Under the pieces are notes generated by a model. It made no database searches, was not told where the DNA came from, and saw only the letters and a program-made list of their open reading frames with translations. A program made the position numbers and the translations under genes. 64,000 nt of DNA. It comes from Oscillospiraceae bacterium. Its GTDB lineage: Bacteria > Bacillota > Clostridia > Oscillospirales > SIG627. This document shows positions 35,189-44,092 of the stretch, one piece after another. Where the stretch lies: contig SVQQ01000001.1 of the NCBI GenBank assembly GCA_015065265.1, positions 69,544-133,543 on the forward strand. The letters run 5' to 3'. How positions within the stretch are numbered: the first letter of the stretch is position 1; each line of letters starts with the position of its first letter.

Positions 35189-38176
35189 TTATTCAGTTCT
35201 AAGTGCTACTACGGGGTCTTTCTTTGCAGCACTTCTTGAAGGTATAATTCCCGAAAATAGAGTGAGAATTACACTTATGAGTATCAGAACGAGAGCCACG
35301 GGAAGTGGCAGATATGCGCTTAAGTTTGTAATTCCCGTAAGTGCGTGAATTACAGCGTTAATGGGAATACAAAGGGCGTAAGTTACCAGAACGCCAAGGA
35401 GTCCCGATGCAAAACCGATAAGAATTGTTTCAGCATTGAACATTGTGGAAACGTCGCGTTTCGATGCACCGATAGCACGGAGAATACCGATTTCTTTGGT
35501 TCTTTCCTGAACGGATATAAGGGTAATTACACCTATCATTATAGAAGAAACGATAAGAGAAATTGCCACAAAAGCGATAAGCACGTAGGTGATTGTGTTA
35601 ATGATGGTGGTAATAGAAGACATCATAAGACCAATGTAGTCAACGTACTTAATCTTGGATATCTCTTCCACTCCCTCATTATACTTTTCTATAACCTCTT
35701 CAATAACGTCCTTGTTTTCAAAACTTGAAGCGTAAAGGTTTATAGTCGAGGGTGAGTCAATATCAACGTATCCCAGTTTTTTAAGGTTGCCTTCAAAACT
35801 TGACTCTGAAAAATCCATTACCTTGTCATAGTAGAATAAGAAGTCTTCAGAGGTAAAGGAAGCGATTTTTTCGTCAAGCAACAAGGCGAGTTGAACTGAC
35901 GGAATGGGGGAGAGTTGTGCCTCAACTTCCAAGGCATACTGCATCTTTATCTGCTCTAAAATCATAGCCGACATAAAGGCGTCTAAATCCGCGTCGGACA
36001 TTGACTCCACGTAACTTTTTACTTCATCGGGGTTGGTTCCCGTTTCGGAAGTGATTGCCGACACAATAGTGTTTTCGATTTCCTCACGTGTCATTACACC
36101 AAGTGTTCCTTCAACCTTTGAACTAACGAAGTTTTCATCGGGAATACTCATAATTTTCTTATAGAGTTCTGCTTTTTCATTTTCGTTTAAAGAAGAAATG
36201 TAGGTTTTGAACTCTCCAATTTTCATTTCGTCGGTAACAGATGCCGAGTTTGAAAAAGGCTTTCCTGTGAAAATGTCACGTCCTGAACTTTGAAGTTGTG
36301 CATCAATGGCAGTTGAAGTTTTGTTGTTCTCGATTATATATTCGGTAAGCAGGGAAGTGTAGGCGATAGAGCCTGTCAGCATATGAGAGTCGGACTCTTC
36401 ATTCGGACGGATAATTCCCACAACCTTTAAAGGCATAGCGTTTGCATAAAGGTATCTTACCCCTGCATCACTCTGTCTCATATCGGTGTAAAGACCTGTG
36501 TTTTCATCAAGAGTATAGCAAGAAGAATTGAGAATTACCTTGTATTCTCTGTCGCATATTTCACCGTAAGACCAGGAATTTGTATTTCTTTCAAGTTCAC
36601 TGCCTTGGGACGCCGCCTTGATAATTGCCCCTGCCTCTTCTTCGGTAGAAAGGCCAAGAGCATAAAGGGTCATATCGTCAAGTTCGTTATTTTCGTCAAG
36701 AACTAAAACCACTTCGTTATAATCGTTTGGCCAAGCACCGTAGATTAAGTCGTATTGGCTTGTGACAAGGTCACTTACTATTTCCCCGTTCTTGCCAGGC
36801 AACATTTCCTGCCAGAGTTTAATTCCTCCCGTGGTCATAAATGACGACATTGGAGAACTTCCTGAGGACATCATATTTTCCTGAGCACTCATCATAGAGG
36901 AGAAATCTATTCCCATATATTTTAAGGCAAGTTCCTGCAACAGAGACTGGGTATCCGAATAGATTATCTTCCCGTCGGCAGTTTCGGTGTAAACAAGTAA
37001 ATTTATATCATAGGAATACTGAACTCCGTTAAGAGCATCTTTCAGTTCTGACCCCTCACGGTTTTTCTCTTTTTCTATATATGCCTTAAAGGATTTTAAG
37101 TCGTTTTCTTCGCTCTCTACGTTGTTCATAGCCTCAATGATGTTGTACATTGCAGGTTTCACGTAAACTTTATCGAGCTCGTGGTCAACCTCGCTTGAAG
37201 AAATACCCATAAAGGTCTGCATAAGAGAGGACATATCCATAACCGACGATTCGATAGTGAGAGGATATGAGGAAAGAGTGCTTTCCTGAACTTCGTCAAT
37301 GTAGGTCGTAAAGCCTTGCGACAGTGCGTAAATCAGTGCAATACCGATAATACCGATAGACCCTGCAAAAGCAGTAAGAAGAGTTCTGCCCTTTTTGGTG
37401 AACAGGTTTTTAAGGGAGAGACCGAAAGAGGTTTTAAGGGACATTGAAGGTTTTTTAGTGTCCATAATGGAGTCTTTTAAAGTCAGTTCCTCGTCCTCTT
37501 TGACAGGCATACTGTCGTCTGTTATAACACCGTCAAGCATATTTATAATTCTTGTGGAATAGCGATTTGCAAGGTCGGGGTTATGAGTAACCATAATTAC
37601 AAGTCGGTCACGGGCAACCTCTTTTAAAATTTCCATAACCTGAAGACTCGTCTCGGTGTCAAGCGCCCCTGTAGGTTCGTCGGCAAGAATGATGTCGGGA
37701 TTATTTACAAGAGCACGTGCAATGGCAACTCTCTGCATCTGTCCACCTGACATTTCGGAAGGACGTTTATAGATGTGCTCGGAAAGTCCCACGTCGTGAA
37801 GGGCTTTTTTTGCACGTTCACGCCTTTCGTTTTTGGAAACCCCCGATAAAGTCAGAGCAAGTTCTACGTTTTGTAAAACCGTCTGATGAGGAATGAGGTT
37901 ATAGTTCTGAAAAACGAAACCTATGGAGTGGTTTCTGTAGGTGTCCCAGTTCCTGTCCCCGAAATTCTTGGTGGATTCACCGTTTATTATAAGGTCACCC
38001 TCGGTGTATTGGTCAAGACCGCCGATAATATTAAGCATAGTAGTCTTACCGCAACCTGACGGACCTAAAATAGAGACAAACTCGCTTTTGCGGAATTTAA
38101 GATTTATACCGCGAAGCGCCTCTACCTTTCCGTTACCTGCAGGATATTCCTTTTTTATTCCAATAAGTTCTAACAT
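35189..38176 (-). CDS. ABC transporter, fused ATP-binding and FtsX-like permease with large extracytoplasmic insertion
   Basis: Walker [45 protein letters not shown]-terminal FtsX/MacB region ([25 protein letters not shown]). Start at 38176 chosen because AAAGGTG is the RBS. Confidence 0.93.
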   Translation of the reverse strand: MLELIGIKKEYPAGNGKVEALRGINLKFRKSEFVSILGPSGCGKTTMLNIIGGLDQYTEGDLIINGESTKNFGDRNWDTYRNHSIGFVFQNYNLIPHQTVLQNVELALTLSGVSKNERRERAKKALHDVGLSEHIYKRPSEMSGGQMQRVAIARALVNNPDIILADEPTGALDTETSLQVMEILKEVARDRLVIMVTHNPDLANRYSTRIINMLDGVITDDSMPVKEDEELTLKDSIMDTKKPSMSLKTSFGLSLKNLFTKKGRTLLTAFAGSIGIIGIALIYALSQGFTTYIDEVQESTLSSYPLTIESSVMDMSSLMQTFMGISSSEVDHELDKVYVKPAMYNIIEAMNNVESEENDLKSFKAYIEKEKNREGSELKDALNGVQYSYDINLLVYTETADGKIIYSDTQSLLQELALKYMGIDFSSMMSAQENMMSSGSSPMSSFMTTGGIKLWQEMLPGKNGEIVSDLVTSQYDLIYGAWPNDYNEVVLVLDENNELDDMTLYALGLSTEEEAGAIIKAASQGSELERNTNSWSYGEICDREYKVILNSSCYTLDENTGLYTDMRQSDAGVRYLYANAMPLKVVGIIRPNEESDSHMLTGSIAYTSLLTEYIIENNKTSTAIDAQLQSSGRDIFTGKPFSNSASVTDEMKIGEFKTYISSLNENEKAELYKKIMSIPDENFVSSKVEGTLGVMTREEIENTIVSAITSETGTNPDEVKSYVESMSDADLDAFMSAMILEQIKMQYALEVEAQLSPIPSVQLALLLDEKIASFTSEDFLFYYDKVMDFSESSFEGNLKKLGYVDIDSPSTINLYASSFENKDVIEEVIEKYNEGVEEISKIKYVDYIGLMMSSITTIINTITYVLIAFVAISLIVSSIMIGVITLISVQERTKEIGILRAIGASKRDVSTMFNAETILIGFASGLLGVLVTYALCIPINAVIHALTGITNLSAYLPLPVALVLILISVILTLFSGIIPSRSAAKKDPVVALRTE

Positions 38177-38296
38177 TAAATTCACCTTTCATAAATTATC
38201 CCAAGTTTAACAATTTTCACATAATTATTTTAATACTTTCTCTCCCTTTTGTTGTTAAGAAATTATTAAACTTTTATAAAAATCAAGTCAAAAAAA

Positions 38297-38338
38297 GAAT
38301 CAAGACGTCTTTTATTGTAAAAAACGTCTTGATTTTTT
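38297..38338. terminator. Terminator hairpin between convergent/tandem units
   Basis: AATCAAGACGTC...AACGTCTTGATTTTTTT. Confidence 0.7.
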
Positions 38339-39351
38339 TATTTCGCGTTACAACATTTCAAAATGTTTTTGTAAAGGGAGAGTTCATAATCGGGAGTATA
38401 AGGGTTCTTTATTTTCCCTATAACCATTTTATAAAACGCCCTCATCATATCGTCGTAGCGGTCGAAAGGCTCACTGTTTACACTCTCGCCCATGTTTCCC
38501 CATTCACTTGACGTGTACTCGGTTTTCGCAGTGTAAAGATTTGTCTTTCCTTCACAGAACATCTCAAAAGGTTTAAGTTCTACTGTCGCCTTTGTTCCCG
38601 TCACCACCAACTGTCGCCTTGCAAAACCGCCAAGTTCACAGGCAGAGGTCTTTACAAAGGAAACTCCCTTTTCATATTCCATAATAGCCATTCCGAAGTC
38701 CTCGCTTCCGATTTCTTCGTCGGTGCACTTGTTAAGGGGTATTATGTTTTTCGGTTCACCCTGAATTTGAAGTACAATGTCAATAAGATGACATCCTAAA
38801 AAGAACATCATACCGCCCTTGAAGTTATTTAGCCACCTGCGAATACTGTCAGGATGAGCACAGTTCATCTGGGCTTCAACACTTAAAATCTCGCCAAGTT
38901 CTCCGCTGACAGCCCTTGAAATAACCTCTTTAACAAAGGGGTTGTACCTGTACATATACCCTATATGAAAGACTTTTCCACACTCTTTTACAAGGGAGGT
39001 GAGTTTTTCAAATTCTGAAAGGTCGCACCCACCCGGCTTTTCCATATGTACGTGCTTTCCGTTCTTTATAAAAAGGGTTGCATACCTTGTCAGATGCTCT
39101 TCGTCGGTTTCAAGTATTACCGCCTCAATGTCCTCTCTTTCAAGAACTTCATTCAACGAAAGTTCTTGAAGTCCCTCAAGGGCTTTGAGTTTTTTTGGAT
39201 ACTTTACACCCTCGCCTTCCGGCAGAGAGTAACCCACCACCTCGAAAATGTCAGACTGCTTTCTCACACTTGTGAAAATTTGAGCAGAATGACTGTTAGC
39301 ATTAAGACCTATTAGTGCTACTTTAATTTTTCTCATTTTATTCTCCGCCAA
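38338..39351 (-). CDS. Gfo/Idh/MocA family oxidoreductase
   Basis: VALIGLNANSHSAQIFTSVR...HVHMEKPGGCDLSEFEKL...GYMYRYNPFVKE. Confidence 0.92.
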   Translation of the reverse strand: MAENKMRKIKVALIGLNANSHSAQIFTSVRKQSDIFEVVGYSLPEGEGVKYPKKLKALEGLQELSLNEVLEREDIEAVILETDEEHLTRYATLFIKNGKHVHMEKPGGCDLSEFEKLTSLVKECGKVFHIGYMYRYNPFVKEVISRAVSGELGEILSVEAQMNCAHPDSIRRWLNNFKGGMMFFLGCHLIDIVLQIQGEPKNIIPLNKCTDEEIGSEDFGMAIMEYEKGVSFVKTSACELGGFARRQLVVTGTKATVELKPFEMFCEGKTNLYTAKTEYTSSEWGNMGESVNSEPFDRYDDMMRAFYKMVIGKIKNPYTPDYELSLYKNILKCCNAK

Positions 39352-40349
39352 TCAAATTGTACAAGAGGGAAGGTCTTGTCAAAAGCAAGTCTTGTATAAA
39401 CTTCGGGAGCGTCCTCGGGTGAATAGGTTTCGTCTATCATTTTTGAAAGTTTTATTCTTCCAAGATTTGTAAGACGAATGAGGGCGTTTACGTCGTCCTT
39501 CTGTGTCCACCAACCGCAACTTGACTCAAAAGAGGGCCTTGCATTAGTGTGAGCGCCAACAAGAGTAATGCCGGGGCCGTGTACCTTGCGGTAGTAGTCT
39601 ATTGTAAAGTCACTGTTTCTTGTGCAACCAAGGAGAGCAACTCTTCCAAAACGTGCCATACAGTCGAGAATTCCGTCAAGCCCTGCACCGATTCCCGTAA
39701 CTTCAATTCCTACGTTTGCGCCGCCACCCGTCAACTCTTTTGCCTGCTGGGCAAAATCGGGCGCATAAGGGTCAAGAGCATAGTCTGCCCCACAAGTAAG
39801 TGCCTTTTCACGCTTTTTTGAGTCAGGGTCAACTGCAATAATAGGAGTAGCCCCCGCCGCTTTAAGTAGAGAAAGGGCAACAATACCCAGTATTCCCATA
39901 CCCATTACAATGGCACTTTCGCCAATTTCAAGTCTGCACTTTCTAATGGCTGCCAAAGGGAAGGTTGCAATATGGAAAATTGCCGCATCTTCAAAGTCAA
40001 TATCTCCTATAGGATAAACTCTTGACTCGTTTATTACAACGTACTGACTGTGAGTGCTCCAGGAAAGACTTACCCTGTCGCCAACCTTTACAGATGTAAC
40101 GTCCTCACCCACCTTCACTACAACACCTGCCGAACTGTATCCGCCACGTCTTGGGAAGATAGCCTGTTCCTGTTCCTTTTTCAGCCAACTTACAGTTTTA
40201 CTGCCTGTAAGATTTGCTCTTTCCGTTCCGCTACTGATAGAGGACACCGCAAGTTCTACCATAACGTCGTCCCTCTTCATCTCTTTTACAGGCTCTTCTA
40301 AAAATTCTGCAACGTTTTCTTTTACAAATACAATATTTTTGCTATTCAT
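39333..40349 (-). CDS. Zinc-binding-type alcohol dehydrogenase / sugar dehydrogenase (MDR family)
   Basis: GERANLTGSK...VMGMGILGIVALSLLKAAGATPIIAVDPD...; MDR Rossmann motif. Confidence 0.88.
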   Translation of the reverse strand: MNSKNIVFVKENVAEFLEEPVKEMKRDDVMVELAVSSISSGTERANLTGSKTVSWLKKEQEQAIFPRRGGYSSAGVVVKVGEDVTSVKVGDRVSLSWSTHSQYVVINESRVYPIGDIDFEDAAIFHIATFPLAAIRKCRLEIGESAIVMGMGILGIVALSLLKAAGATPIIAVDPDSKKREKALTCGADYALDPYAPDFAQQAKELTGGGANVGIEVTGIGAGLDGILDCMARFGRVALLGCTRNSDFTIDYYRKVHGPGITLVGAHTNARPSFESSCGWWTQKDDVNALIRLTNLGRIKLSKMIDETYSPEDAPEVYTRLAFDKTFPLVQFDWRRIK

Positions 40350-40454
40350 AATATCACCTCTTGAAATCATTATACACTATTGATTTTTTCGGCAAAATAT
40401 GTTATTCTCTATAAAAAGAGGTAAAATTCTACACAAAAAACAGAGGAAAGTGCT

Positions 40455-41210
40455 TTGAAAGATATATTTTTCTACGAAAATTTAAAATTCAATACCATAA
40501 CCTTCGACAAATATCACTACACCGATAACAGACACGGCGCCCGCAAGCACTATCTTGCCCTTATGCTCAAGGGCTGTGCCACCATTGTGTCAAAGGACGT
40601 AAGTCTTGAAGCAAAAGAGGGGGAAGTCTTTTACATTCCAAAAGGTCTTTCTTATCAGTCCTATTGGAAGTCCTCGGGGGAAATAGTCTTTAAGTCCCTT
40701 GGTTTTGACTTTTTCCCCGAAAGTGAAAAGAGACACTACCTTTTGCAAAAAATAGATGCAGAAAAGGAAACAAAAGAGAAAATCCGCACCCTTTCAAGCC
40801 CCATTCCTACCGACACATCAACCTTCGTTTCCTTTTACTCTGTTCTCCTTGACCTTCTCCCCAAAATGAAATATCAGGACCCAAACGTAAAAAAACAGAT
40901 TATAGAAAAAGCGAAAAAGTATATCACCAAAAACCCTCACGTGAAGGCAGAGGAAATTGCAAAGTATTGCCTTATAAGTCAGTCCGCCCTTTATGACCTT
41001 TTCAGAAAAGAACTAAAAACAACTCCAAACGAGTTCAAACAGAAAGTGCTATCTGAAAAGGCGGTATCACTTCTCACCTCAAGCGATAAATCAATAGAGG
41101 AGATTTCGGAAATTTTAGGGTTCAGTTCCACCTCGTATTTTAGAAAAATACTGAACAAACACACAGGGAAGACCCCCAGAGAAATACGAAAAAACAACCC
41201 ATACTTCTAA
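40455..41210 (+). CDS. AraC family transcriptional regulator
   Basis: C-terminal double HTH: AEEIAKYCLISQSALYDLFRKELKTTPNEFKQKVLSEKAVSLLTSSDKSIEEISEILGFSSTSYFRKILNKHTGKTPREIRK. Confidence 0.93.
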   Translation: MKDIFFYENLKFNTITFDKYHYTDNRHGARKHYLALMLKGCATIVSKDVSLEAKEGEVFYIPKGLSYQSYWKSSGEIVFKSLGFDFFPESEKRHYLLQKIDAEKETKEKIRTLSSPIPTDTSTFVSFYSVLLDLLPKMKYQDPNVKKQIIEKAKKYITKNPHVKAEEIAKYCLISQSALYDLFRKELKTTPNEFKQKVLSEKAVSLLTSSDKSIEEISEILGFSSTSYFRKILNKHTGKTPREIRKNNPYF

Positions 41211-41281
41211 AAAAACGGTGAAAACCCCAAAAATAATGTAAACTTTTTATGAATATAACCGAATTTTTTTGAAAAAAACTC

Positions 41282-41310
41282 TTTACATATTAAAAACTAT
41301 GTGCTATACT
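41282..41310 (+). promoter_or_regulatory. Promoter of rpsO
   Basis: TTTACA (41282-41287), 17-nt spacer, TATACT (41305-41310). Confidence 0.7.
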
Positions 41311-41320
41311 CTATCGTGTA

Positions 41321-41395
41321 TGACTGTTGCTCAGTTACGGCGTTTATCGTCTGCAATAGCAGACTAATTCACCTGACCGTTGCCGAGTTACAGCG
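41321..41395 (+). ncRNA. Candidate S15-binding autoregulatory leader of rpsO
   Basis: Hairpin GTCTGC-AATA-GCAGAC (41349-41364) flanked by TGACTGTTGCTCAGTTACGGCG and TGACCGTTGCCGAGTTACAGCG, which can pair with each other as an imperfect ~17-bp helix with G-U/G-C steps. Confidence 0.55.
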
Positions 41396-41418
41396 AAATA
41401 ATTATGGAGGTGAACATA

Positions 41419-41682
41419 ATGCAGAAAGAATTGAAGCAGAGTATCATTGAAAGCTATCGCACCAATGAGAAAGACACTGGGTCTCCCGAAGTTCAGATTG
41501 CTATTCTCACAAGCAGAATTAACAATCTCACAGAACATCTGAAGAAGAACAATAAGGACCACCACAGTCGTCGCGGACTTCTTAAGATGGTAGGTCACAG
41601 AAGAAACCTTCTTGCATACTTGCAGAAGAAGGATATCAACCGTTACCGTGATATCATCGAAAAACTCGGCTTGAGAAAGTAA
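41419..41682 (+). CDS. rpsO: 30S ribosomal protein S15
   Basis: [82 protein letters not shown] before ATG 41419. Confidence 0.98.
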   Translation: MQKELKQSIIESYRTNEKDTGSPEVQIAILTSRINNLTEHLKKNNKDHHSRRGLLKMVGHRRNLLAYLQKKDINRYRDIIEKLGLRK

Positions 41683-41698
41683 GCCGGTAGGTATTCTC

Positions 41699-41724
41699 CA
41701 CATATGCCTTTTTGGCATATGTGG
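41699..41724 (+). other. Stable hairpin between rpsO and pnp without a clear U tract
   Basis: CCACATATGCC-TTTTT-GGCATATGTGG followed by GGAATTCTTG. Confidence 0.6.
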
Positions 41725-41737
41725 GGAATTCTTGTAA

Positions 41738-41842
41738 AATCACAAATAGAGCACCCTCGGTGTCAAATGTGATTAGCACGAAATAAAGCGTCGAACACCT
41801 TTTCGGCTTTTTATTTTATGCTAATCTGTACCGAGGTGCTTG
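41738..41842 (+). ncRNA. Structured 5' leader of pnp
   Basis: AGCACC(C)TCGGT / ACCGAGGTGCT, GATTAGCA / TGCTAATC, AAATAAAGC / GCTTTTTATTT form a nested rod; alternative hairpin AATCACA...TGTGATT. Confidence 0.5.
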
Positions 41843-41862
41843 TTTAAAGAAAGGATAAAAAT

Positions 41863-43977
41863 ATGTTTGAATCTTACAAAACATTCAGCCACGAAATCGC
41901 TGGCAGACCCCTTGTAGTAGAAACAGGCAAAATTGCGCAACTTGCTAACGGTTCAGCACTGGTTCGTTACGGTGACACCGTAATTCTCGCCACCGCTACC
42001 GCAAGTGCAAAACCCCGTGACGGAATCGACTTTCTTCCTCTTTCAGTAGACTTTGAAGAAAGACTTTACTCCGTAGGTAAAATCCCCGGCAGTTTCCTTA
42101 AAAGAGAAGGCAGACCCACAGAAAAGGCAATTCTCACCTCCCGTGTAATTGACCGTCCTGTTCGTCCTCTTTTCCCCAAGGATTTAAGAAACGACGTATG
42201 TCTATCGCTGACAGTTATGTCAGTTGACCCCGACTGTTCTCCCGAAATTACAGCAATGATTGGCGCATCTATCGCCCTTTCAATTTCCGATATCCCCTGG
42301 AACGGACCAATTGCGGGAACCTTCGTAGGACTTGTTGACGGTGAGTTCGTTATGAACCCCACCAAAGCACAGCGTGAAAAGAGTATCCTCGAACTTACAG
42401 TTGCTTCTTCCAAGAAGAAGGTTGTAATGATTGAAGCGGGTGCAAAGGAAGTTTCCGATAAGGATATGTTTGACGCAATTATGAAAGCCCATGAACTCAA
42501 CTGCGAAATTGTTGACTTCATCGACTCTATCGTTAAAGAAATCGGCAAACCCAAATTTGAATACCCCTCTTGCGAAGTTGACCACGATATGTTTGAAGCA
42601 ATCAAGGAATATGCGATGGAGAAAGTTCAGTCAGCCCTTGACACCGACGACAAGACAGTTCGTGACGACAGACTTCAGGTAGTATATGCCGACGTTTTCG
42701 AACATTTCGCAGAAGTTTATCCCGAAATGGACGACGCTACTACCGCTATGATAAACGAGTGTATGTACAAACTCCAGAAATACGTTGTACGCCGTTGGCT
42801 TCTCGACGACAAGAAACGTGTTGACGGAAGACGTATGGACCAGATGAGACCTCTTGCGGCAGAAATCGGAATTCTCCCCAGAACTCACGGTTCAGGAATG
42901 TTCACCAGAGGACAGACACAGGTTATGACTATTGCCACCCTCGGCTCAGTCAGTGACCAACAGATGCTTGACGGTATCGACGACGAAGAGTTCAAGAGAT
43001 ATATGCACCACTACAATATGCCTGCCTATTCAGTAGGTGAAGCAAAGGCATCAAGAGGCCCCGGAAGACGTGAAATAGGTCACGGCGCTCTGGCAGAACG
43101 TGCCCTTGAACCCGTAATCCCCGCAGTTGAAGACTTCCCTTACGCGATCCGTCTTGTTTCGGAAGTTGTAAGTTCAAACGGTTCTACCTCACAGGCTTCT
43201 ATCTGTGGCTCAACACTCGCCCTCATGGATGCAGGAGTCCCCATTAAAGCCCCCGTCGCAGGTATCTCTTGCGGACTTATTACCGAAGAAGACAGATGGA
43301 TGACCATGATTGACATTCAGGGTCTTGAAGACTTCTTTGGCGATATGGACTTTAAGGTAGCAGGTACTAAAGAAGGTATCACCGCTATTCAGATGGACCT
43401 TAAAATCGATGGTCTCACTCCTGAAATCATCAAGAATGCTCTTGAAACTACCCACGTTGCAAGAAACCACATTATCGATGAAGTAATTCTTAAAGCAATC
43501 CCCGCACCTCACGAAGACGTATCCAAGTGGGCTCCTAAGATGATAAGCACCAAGATTGACCCCGAAAAGATAAGTGAAGTTATCGGTAAGGGCGGTAAGG
43601 TTATCCAGAAGATTTGCGCCGATACAGGTGCAAAGGTAGATATCGAGGACGACGGAAGCATCTTCATCGCGGCAGTTGATAAGAATGCGGCATATGCAGC
43701 CCTTGATATGATAAATGCCATAGCCCTTGACCCTGTTGTAGGCACAGTTTACACAGGTACAGTTACAAGACTTATGACCTTCGGTGCCTTCGTAGAATTT
43801 GCCCCCGGTAAAGAAGGACTCGTCCACATTTCAAAACTCGATAAGAAGAGAGTTGAAAAGGTTGAAGACGTTGTGTCCGTTGGCGACGTAATTAAGGTAA
43901 AACTTATTGAAATCGACGACAAGGGCAGAATTAACCTCTCACGTAAAGACGCTCTTGAAGAAATCGACGCCGAATAA
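41863..43977 (+). CDS. pnp: Polyribonucleotide nucleotidyltransferase
   Basis: 704 aa; RPLFPKDLRNDV, RTHGSGMFTRGQTQ, KH domain EVIGKGGKVIQKI, S1 domain. Confidence 0.98.
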   Translation: MFESYKTFSHEIAGRPLVVETGKIAQLANGSALVRYGDTVILATATASAKPRDGIDFLPLSVDFEERLYSVGKIPGSFLKREGRPTEKAILTSRVIDRPVRPLFPKDLRNDVCLSLTVMSVDPDCSPEITAMIGASIALSISDIPWNGPIAGTFVGLVDGEFVMNPTKAQREKSILELTVASSKKKVVMIEAGAKEVSDKDMFDAIMKAHELNCEIVDFIDSIVKEIGKPKFEYPSCEVDHDMFEAIKEYAMEKVQSALDTDDKTVRDDRLQVVYADVFEHFAEVYPEMDDATTAMINECMYKLQKYVVRRWLLDDKKRVDGRRMDQMRPLAAEIGILPRTHGSGMFTRGQTQVMTIATLGSVSDQQMLDGIDDEEFKRYMHHYNMPAYSVGEAKASRGPGRREIGHGALAERALEPVIPAVEDFPYAIRLVSEVVSSNGSTSQASICGSTLALMDAGVPIKAPVAGISCGLITEEDRWMTMIDIQGLEDFFGDMDFKVAGTKEGITAIQMDLKIDGLTPEIIKNALETTHVARNHIIDEVILKAIPAPHEDVSKWAPKMISTKIDPEKISEVIGKGGKVIQKICADTGAKVDIEDDGSIFIAAVDKNAAYAALDMINAIALDPVVGTVYTGTVTRLMTFGAFVEFAPGKEGLVHISKLDKKRVEKVEDVVSVGDVIKVKLIEIDDKGRINLSRKDALEEIDAE

Positions 43978-43989
43978 ATTGAAAATATT

Positions 43990-44020
43990 TTGCCCGACTT
44001 ACAAGTCGGGCATATTTTTT
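43990..44020 (+). terminator. Rho-independent terminator of pnp
   Basis: GCCCGACTT-ACA-AGTCGGGC ATATTTTTTT. Confidence 0.85.
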
Positions 44021-44092
44021 TAAAAAAACCTTGAAAAAAAGAGAAATTAAGGTATAATGTGAGTAAGAAAACAAACCACAAGGAGAAAGAAA

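Noticed and set aside
42066-42605. Long antisense ORFs inside pnp (and similarly inside leuS, alaS, smc, metY, purF)
   Set aside because: Compositional by-products of codon usage in strongly supported genes; no independent motifs.
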